Of a stretch of 64,000 bases of DNA, positions 58,927-64,000 are shown piece by piece. The notes beneath the pieces were generated by a model. The model saw nothing but the letters and a program-made list of their open reading frames with translations. It did no database searches and had not been told where the DNA came from. Each line of letters starts with the position of its first letter. Positions within the stretch are counted from its first letter, which is position 1. The position numbers and the translations under genes were made by a program. Source of the stretch: Planotetraspora thailandica (GTDB lineage: Bacteria > Actinomycetota > Actinomycetes > Streptosporangiales > Streptosporangiaceae); NCBI RefSeq assembly GCF_016863335.1, contig NZ_BOOR01000045.1, positions 35,925-99,924 on the forward strand. Reading direction: 5' to 3'.

Positions 58927-60119
58927 CGGCGCTCGTGCCCGCCAGGCTCGGCCCTATCGACGTGGTCAGAGTCGGGGGAGCCGGCCTGCGCGCCCGGCCG
59001 CTGCGGGTGTTCCTGTCGGCCCTCGGCATCGCGATCGGCATCGCGGCCATGCTCAGTGTGGTCGGCATCTCCGCGTCCAGCCGGGAGGACCTGAACCGGC
59101 AGCTGTCGGCCCTCGGCACCAACCTGCTGACCGTGTCACCCGGCACGACCCTGTTCGGCGACTCCTCCCACCTGCCGGCCGAGGCGGAGAAGATGATCGG
59201 GCAGATCGGCCCTGTGGAGTCGGTGACCGCGACCGGCACCACCACCGCGAAGGTCTACCGCAACGACCGCATCCCGCAGGGCCAGAACGGCAGCATCGCG
59301 GTGCAGGCGGCCAGGCTCGACCTGCTCGGCGACGTCGGCGCGACGCTCGCGGACGGCACATGGCTCAACGAGGCCACCCACCGCTACCCGGCCGTGGTTC
59401 TGGGCGGCAGGGCAGCCGACCGGCTCGGGGTGGCGAAGGCGGGCCCCGACCAGCGGGTCTGGCTCGGCGGCCAGTGGTTCACCGTCGTCGGCGTGCTCGC
59501 CCCCGTGCCCCTGGCCCCCGAACTGGACACCTCGGCCCTGGTCGGCTGGCCCGTCGCGCAGGAGCGGCTCGGCTTCGACGGCTATCCGACCACGATCTAC
59601 ACCAGGGCCGCCGAGGACCAGGTGACCGGCGTGTGGAACGTGCTGGCCGCCACCGCCAATCCGCGCAACCCCAACGAGGTGGACGTCTCCCGGCCCTCCG
59701 ACGCGCTGGCGGCCAAGCAGGCCACCGACGCGACCCTGAACGCGCTGCTGCTGGGCCTGGGCGGCGTCGCCCTGCTGGTGGGCGGGGTCGGCGTGGCCAA
59801 CACCATGGTCATCTCCGTGCTCGAACGCCGGGCCGAGATCGGGCTGCGCCGGTCTCTGGGGGCCACCCGCGGCCAGATCAGGCTGCAGTTCCTCGTCGAG
59901 TCGCTGCTTCTTTCCGCCATCGGCGGAGCCGGCGGCGTGCTGCTCGGCATCGGTGTGACCGCCGCCTACGCCGCCTCCCGGGGCTGGCCGGCCACCATGC
60001 CCGCATGGGCGACCGCGGGCGGCATCCTGGCCACCCTGGTCATCGGGAGCGCGGCCGGCTTCTACCCCGCGGTCCGCGCCTCCCGCATGTCTCCGACGGA
60101 GGCGCTCGCCACCCCGTAA
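58923..60119 (+). CDS. MacB/FtsX-type ABC transporter permease
   Basis: A 398-residue permease: one N-terminal membrane segment ([27 protein letters not shown]), a large extracellular domain (about 60-270) and three C-terminal segments beginning [50 protein letters not shown], the FtsX signature. MacB-type proteins use ATP to move substrates across the wall through a mechanical change rather than a channel. It ends the two-component/efflux operon, and a hairpin follows. Confidence 0.94.
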   Translation: MTALVPARLGPIDVVRVGGAGLRARPLRVFLSALGIAIGIAAMLSVVGISASSREDLNRQLSALGTNLLTVSPGTTLFGDSSHLPAEAEKMIGQIGPVESVTATGTTTAKVYRNDRIPQGQNGSIAVQAARLDLLGDVGATLADGTWLNEATHRYPAVVLGGRAADRLGVAKAGPDQRVWLGGQWFTVVGVLAPVPLAPELDTSALVGWPVAQERLGFDGYPTTIYTRAAEDQVTGVWNVLAATANPRNPNEVDVSRPSDALAAKQATDATLNALLLGLGGVALLVGGVGVANTMVISVLERRAEIGLRRSLGATRGQIRLQFLVESLLLSAIGGAGGVLLGIGVTAAYAASRGWPATMPAWATAGGILATLVIGSAAGFYPAVRASRMSPTEALATP

Positions 60120-60121
60120 CC

Positions 60122-60156
60122 GCCGTGCCGTACGGTCTTGAATCGCACGGCACGGC
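60122..60156 (+). terminator. Hairpin ending the efflux operon
   Basis: A perfect 10-bp stem (60122-60131 with 60147-60156) with a 15-nt loop, starting 3 bp after the permease stop and followed by AT-rich sequence. Confidence 0.75.
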
Positions 60157-60259
60157 ACAACATTAATAGTTTCGCCATATTTTTATATGAATCTACTTTG
60201 CGGGAAATTTTACAATAGGTTCGGCGCACCCATTCTTTATCGCCCATTTTGGATTTAAC

Positions 60260-61252
60260 GTGGTCAGGGTGGACAGTGGAAAGCTTCTTGGTGAGTTCTT
60301 GCAGGCGCGCCGGAGACTGGTCACCCCCGATGACGTGGGGTTGAAGCACTCGGGCCGCCGCCGTACGCCTGGCCTGCGCAGGGAGGAAATGGCCTTTCTC
60401 GCAGGCGTCAGCACCGACTACTACAGCCGTCTCGAGCAGGGGCGCGAGCGCAATCCATCCGATCAGGTGCTCTCCGCGCTCTCCCGGGCTCTCGACCTCG
60501 ACCCCGAAGCCGCACAACATCTTTACGAGCTGGCTCACCCGCGCACCCGGCGCGGGCAATATTCCAGCCGTAAAGAACAGGTCAGCCCGACCCTGCTCCG
60601 CCTGCTGCGCGGATGGGACCACACCCCGGCACTGGTGCTCGGCCGGTGGATGGACGTCCTGGCGACCAACGCGATCGCCGACGCGCTCTACGACGGAATG
60701 GATCTGAAGGACAACCTGATCCGGATGGTCTTCCTCAACCCCGCGTCACGCGGGTTCTACTCCGACTGGGACAAGATCGCCTACCTCAAGGCGGCCCACC
60801 TGCGCGCCGTCGCGGGGACGGACCCCGAGGACCCGTTCCTGCCCGAACTGGTCGAGGAGCTGTCGTCGCAGAGCGACGAGTTCCGCCGCCTGTGGGCCCG
60901 GCACGACGTGCAGTTCAAGAAGCACGACTCCAAGCAGTTCCATCACCGCGACGTCGGCGACCTGACCCTCGTCTACGAGTCCTTCACTGTGAACAGCGCG
61001 CCCGGCCAGCAGCTCATGATCTTCCAGGCAGAGCCGGGCAGCGAGACGGAGATGTCGCTGTCCGTGCTGGCGGGGCTCAGCACGCTCAGCGCGAGCATGA
61101 AGGAACCCGTCATGTCCACACCCATGGCTGCGTCGGCGACGGTGCAGTCCCTGAACGTCCAGGGCGTGGCGACGCACGGAGTCGTGGCGCAGGACGCCCA
61201 GGCGCTCATGGACATGCGGCACCGCCGCCAGGCCTGGCGTCAGGACTGGTGA
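60260..61252 (+). CDS. XRE-family regulator with MmyB-like ligand domain
   Basis: A 330-residue regulator. The helix-turn-helix is RRRTPGLRREEMAFLAGVSTDYYSRLEQGRERNPSDQVLSALSRALDLDPEAAQHLYELA. The C-terminal PAS-like domain of the MmyB type (ALVLGRWMDVLATNAIADALYDG, FSDWDKIAYLKAAHLRAVAG and the final YESFTVNSAPGQQLMIFQAEPGS) binds fatty acids in studied relatives. The start is a GTG at 60260, after a strikingly AT-rich 100-bp stretch that probably holds its promoter. The extra 60-residue tail (SASMKEPVMSTPMAASATVQSLNVQG) is unusual for the family. The last 47 bp overlap the cobF gene, which converges. Confidence 0.87.
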   Translation: MVRVDSGKLLGEFLQARRRLVTPDDVGLKHSGRRRTPGLRREEMAFLAGVSTDYYSRLEQGRERNPSDQVLSALSRALDLDPEAAQHLYELAHPRTRRGQYSSRKEQVSPTLLRLLRGWDHTPALVLGRWMDVLATNAIADALYDGMDLKDNLIRMVFLNPASRGFYSDWDKIAYLKAAHLRAVAGTDPEDPFLPELVEELSSQSDEFRRLWARHDVQFKKHDSKQFHHRDVGDLTLVYESFTVNSAPGQQLMIFQAEPGSETEMSLSVLAGLSTLSASMKEPVMSTPMAASATVQSLNVQGVATHGVVAQDAQALMDMRHRRQAWRQDW

Positions 61253-62162
61253 CCCGCCTTAGCAGATAGGTGTCCATGATCCAGCCCTTGCGGGCGCGGG
61301 CGGCCGCCCGTTCCGAGCAGATGCGCTCGGCGACGTCGCCCGCGCGGCCCGCGATCAGGATCTCGTCAGGCGTCCCCAGGTAGGCGCCCCAGTAGATGTC
61401 GAACTCGGCGGCCTGCGCGATGTCCGCGAAGGCGCATCCCGAGTCGAGCATGACGACCACGTCGTCGGTCCCGTTCTCAAGAGCCTCGGCCAGTCGTCGG
61501 CCGGTGGTGATGAGGAGGGGCCTGCCGACCCGGGTCAGGCCGATGCGGTGGCGGGCCGCCAGCGCCGACACACTGCTGACGCCCGGAATAATCGTGTGAT
61601 CGAACCGCACCCGGCCACGCGCCAGCACCTCCTCGATCACGGCGATCGTGCCGTCGTACAGGGCGGGGTCACCCCACACGAGGAACGCCCCCGTCTCGTC
61701 GTCGCCGAGTTCGCGTGCGATGAGCCGTTCGACGACGTCCGCCCTGCGTGAACGCCAATCATCCACCGCCGCCGTGTACGTGCTCATGTCGGCGTTGTCG
61801 TTGGTGTCGGTGGTGGTCCTGGCGGTGATGTCTGCCGCGGTGCTCTCGGTGCTGGCGGCGGTGTGCGCGTTGGTGCACGCGGTGGTGTTTGCGGTGGTGT
61901 TTGCTGTGGCGTTTGCCGCGGTGTTCGCGGTCGTGTCTGCTGCCGGGCCGCGGTCCCGCTCCGGATCGGGCACCTCCACCACCCGGTACGGCTCGCGCGC
62001 GTGGGAGGCGATGATCTCCCGTCGCAGCCCGGCGAGGTCGTCGGCCTCCCGGCCCTTGTCGAGCAGGAAGAACACGTCGGCCTTCGCGAGCGCGTCGATC
62101 GCCTGCACCGTGAGATGGCCGGGATCCCCGGCACCGATGCCGATGACGAGCACGTTCCTCAT
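61206..62162 (-). CDS. cobF: Precorrin-6A synthase (deacetylating)
   Basis: A 318-residue methyltransferase of the tetrapyrrole methylase family, starting MRNVLVIGIGAGDPGHLTVQAIDALAKADVFFLLDKGREADDLAGLRREI. Conserved parts are FLVWGDPALYDGTI, HTIIPGVSSVSALAARHRIGLTRVGRPLLITTGRRL and FDIYWGAYLGTPDEILIAGRAGDV. CobF makes precorrin-6A from precorrin-5 in aerobic cobalamin synthesis, methylating C-1 and releasing acetate. Typical length is about 250-260; here a 50-residue Thr/Ala/Asn-rich insert (residues 76-125) sits between RDRGPAAD and MSTYTAAVDDW, where relatives have a direct join. No other cob gene is near. Confidence 0.9.
   Translation of the reverse strand: MRNVLVIGIGAGDPGHLTVQAIDALAKADVFFLLDKGREADDLAGLRREIIASHAREPYRVVEVPDPERDRGPAADTTANTAANATANTTANTTACTNAHTAASTESTAADITARTTTDTNDNADMSTYTAAVDDWRSRRADVVERLIARELGDDETGAFLVWGDPALYDGTIAVIEEVLARGRVRFDHTIIPGVSSVSALAARHRIGLTRVGRPLLITTGRRLAEALENGTDDVVVMLDSGCAFADIAQAAEFDIYWGAYLGTPDEILIAGRAGDVAERICSERAAARARKGWIMDTYLLRRVTSPDARPGGGAACP
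61788..61937 (-). repeat. Low-complexity repeat insert in cobF
   Basis: Fifty codons of TANT/AANA/TTAN type, made of degenerate 6- to 15-bp repeats rich in GTG/GTTTGC on the plus strand. The insert keeps the frame and falls in a surface loop, as judged from family alignments I know. Confidence 0.85.
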
Positions 62163-63000
62163 GACATGGTCCCCATGGTGGTGTTCGCTGCCGTCTGTCC
62201 GTTCTTTCTGTCCGCCGTCCGCCCCGGCCGCGTGACGCGGCGCGACCGGTCGGCGGCAGCCGATGATCGCAACGGCCGGGCAGCCCTGCTCGCATTGACG
62301 CGGCAATCTCCCGAGCGCGGGCTTACGTACGGCCCGACTCCGTTGATGCGCCGGTCTGGCGGATCGGCGGGTCGGTGAATCAGCGACATGGCGACCGGCG
62401 GGGGGCAGGCTGTGGCTCGGTGGCATTGTCGCAGGTGGCCGATGGAGTGATACTCGGCGGCCGGCATGTGTGACGAGCGCTGCCGCGCCTTCGCCGTCGG
62501 CAAATCGCGCGACCCCTGCTCGCATATCAGTCATGATCACTGTCAGACAGCGTTCTGATCTTCTTCGCGTCGCCTCCATGCCACTCCCGAGCGTCCTGAG
62601 ACGTCTGTTGAAGATTCGATCGAACGGTGGATCCCTTTCGCCCGAGGCCATTGATCAAAGGCGCTCGTGACATCAGACGACGGCATTCCAATTGATCAAG
62701 GGCATATCTGCACCGGCTTCTCAGCCAGGTTTGCCTTTCCGGCTTTCGATCATTCGCCGTGCGCGAGATCCAGCATCGCCACTCCGGCATGGCCACGGGG
62801 CCGTGATCTCGCGTTGGCACGGCTAGCACGAGGGAGAACGTCACAGATCGCGCCGAGGCAGGGTGGAGACCGTCGCGACCGTAGCCGACGAGCGACATCG
62901 CGCCGTCCCCCTCGCTTGTGGTGTCTTCGCCGACGCCCTCCACGAGGGCGCCCACGTCGATTCCCCGTCCGCATCGATGGCTTCTATGCGTCGGTCTCTG
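62163..63000. other. 838-bp stretch without a recognised gene
   Basis: Open frames on both strands have odd composition and no ribosome site; a 142-codon frame (62955-62527, minus) is the longest of interest but resembles nothing. The only structure I see is a pair of TTGATCAA palindromes, each followed by RGGC (62651-62658 and 62692-62699), 41 bp apart. The stretch could be a decayed gene or the regulatory region of the neighbouring HNH and cobF genes. Confidence 0.5.
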
Positions 63001-64000
63001 TCAGTGCATGCCAGTTTGTGAGGGCGGGTCTCCGCTCCCGGGCGGCCCTGCGATGGTCGCTTGGGTGGTGGGTGTTCGGCGGTGTCGGGTTCGGTAGCGG
63101 GGGCCGGTATAGGCGAAGGCCCAGCGGTCTTTGCCCTCCCGGCGGCGTACGTAGCGTTCCGGATGCCGGTAGCGGTCGCGGTTGTGGTGCTGGCAGGCAG
63201 GGCCGAGAAGTTTGAGGTTGGTCAGCCCGCCCGCTACCCAGTTGTCGGCGTGGTCGATCTGGCACATGGTGGCCGGGAGCGGGCAGCCGTCGATCCAGCA
63301 GGTGCTGTATCGGGCGAAGACGGCTTTGCGCTGGGGGTTGGTGGCTAGTCGTACGGCGCGGCCCATGTCGAGGACTTGGCCGTCGGCGTCCATGACCAGG
63401 CGCATCAGCGTGGAGGTCCGGGCCAGCCGCGCTATGTCGGTCGGGGACAGCAGTTGGCCGGTGGCCAGCAACAACCCCGGCACCTTCCACCGCAACAATC
63501 GATCCCGCGCCTGATCTCCCGTGCCCGTCGTGGCTCCACCGTTGTGCGTGGTGGCGTCGCCTGCGTGTTCGGAGGAGGGGCGGTCAGTAGTGTCGCCCGC
63601 GCAGTTGGCACCGTCCGGGTCCACAGCGTCGTCGTCGATGTCGATGTCGATGTCGCCGGCATCGTCCGGGTCGGCAGTGTCGCCTGCGTCGCCGTCGGCG
63701 TAGTGGTCGGCGGTCTCGTCGCCTGCGTTGCCGTCCTGAGTGGGCGGGTCGGTGGGCAGGGTTTCGGCGTTGACCAGGACGAGTAGTTCGGTGGTGATCT
63801 TGTTGGCGAGCAGGTCGGCGAACGTGTCGGCGTTGCGCTGCCGCAACGTCCGGTCGTCGTTCTCAGCCTGGGGTTTGGCGTAGGCGTCCAGCAATGCCTT
63901 CAACCGGGCCGCGGACTCCTTGGGTAGCCGGAATTCGCCCTCCATGCCGCCGGCGTCGGTGGGCCGCACCTCCAGGAAGCGCTTGCGGTAGTCCTTCTCG
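63001..64000 (-). CDS. DUF222/HNH endonuclease-domain protein (5' end outside the window)
   Basis: The frame is open to the window edge, so the N-terminus is missing; 332 codons are present. The first part (EKDYRKRFLEVRPTDAGGMEGEFRLPKESAARLKALLDAY) belongs to the DUF222 domain. The C-terminal part is an HNH nuclease: RYSTCWIDGCPLPATMCQIDHADNWVAGGLTNLKLLGPACQHHNRDRYRHPE, with two CxxC-like pairs and the H-N-H residues. Such proteins are abundant in actinomycetes, often in several copies, and some are homing or mobile elements. An acidic, repeat-rich linker (63514-63732) holds runs of Asp-Ile and Asp-Ala-Gly that most relatives lack. Confidence 0.85.
   Translation of the reverse strand, partial: EKDYRKRFLEVRPTDAGGMEGEFRLPKESAARLKALLDAYAKPQAENDDRTLRQRNADTFADLLANKITTELLVLVNAETLPTDPPTQDGNAGDETADHYADGDAGDTADPDDAGDIDIDIDDDAVDPDGANCAGDTTDRPSSEHAGDATTHNGGATTGTGDQARDRLLRWKVPGLLLATGQLLSPTDIARLARTSTLMRLVMDADGQVLDMGRAVRLATNPQRKAVFARYSTCWIDGCPLPATMCQIDHADNWVAGGLTNLKLLGPACQHHNRDRYRHPERYVRRREGKDRWAFAYTGPRYRTRHRRTPTTQATIAGPPGSGDPPSQTGMH

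Noticed and set aside
62163..62400. Cobalamin riboswitch upstream of cobF
   Set aside because: I could not find a B12-box or the conserved core; only ordinary GC-rich inverted repeats.
62527..62955. 142-codon minus-strand gene
   Set aside because: No ribosome site, odd composition and no recognisable motif; treated as part of the gene-poor stretch.

Overview
The window is very GC-rich, dense with genes, and uses many GTG and TTG starts. It carries several families typical of filamentous actinomycetes: a mycothiol-dependent maleylpyruvate isomerase-like protein, DUF5709, MmyB-type XRE regulators, an iron box of the IdeR/DmdR kind, and a DUF222/HNH protein. I infer a high-GC actinomycete, perhaps a Streptosporangiales member; the order is a guess.

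Layout. 0-7 kb: the end of an FMN-dependent lactate monooxygenase-like gene, a secreted PhoX-type protein, a DUF5709 protein, an NmrA-like reductase joined to a lone hypF, and a YceI protein. 7-13 kb: a 1422-residue secreted S53 peptidase with Kelch and other modules, then a TrmB/LuxR-type regulator. 13-20 kb: a thioesterase pseudogene, a PfkB sugar kinase, and a divergent operon with a GH4 alpha-galactosidase-type enzyme, a sugar ABC importer and a Gfo/Idh oxidoreductase. 20-22 kb and 30-32 kb: two halves of what looks like one galactosamine/tagatose-phosphate pathway (aldolase and kinase; SIS isomerase and DeoR regulator). They share a 38-bp operator-like sequence. Between them lie two tRNA-like genes and a tightly overlapped five-gene cassette (zinc-knuckle SDR, leucine-rich repeat protein, ankyrin protein, MoxR-type AAA ATPase, HExxH/VWA protein). 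35-42 kb: a pentose-phosphate operon, zwf-tkt-pgi-gnd. 42-45 kb: an MFS exporter with MarR and maleylpyruvate isomerase-like genes. 46-54 kb: an iron-box-controlled siderophore transport operon whose two hydroxamate biosynthesis genes survive only as C-terminal stubs. 54-60 kb: a two-component system fused by overlaps to a lipoprotein, adaptor and MacB-type ABC efflux module. 60-64 kb: an XRE regulator, a cobF gene with a low-complexity insert, a gene-poor stretch and a DUF222/HNH gene cut by the window end.

The least explained features are three short intergenic arrays (near 20.0, 32.4 and 35.4 kb). Each is built on an exact 53-bp period with a 19-bp core, lies just 3' of a gene on that gene's strand, and ends in a truncated core. 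Every one of the seven complete units also encodes a 16-codon open frame beginning MQKF, whose TGA lies 2 nt before the ATG of the next unit. In the 32.4-kb array the ladder runs into a 67-codon frame with two CxxC pairs and then, by a GTGA overlap, into a GNAT gene. I do not recognise this element.

A second recurring theme is exact in-frame tandem duplication of 12 or 18 bp inside coding sequences (hypF, yceI, an ABC exporter), with longer low-complexity inserts in cobF and the HNH gene.
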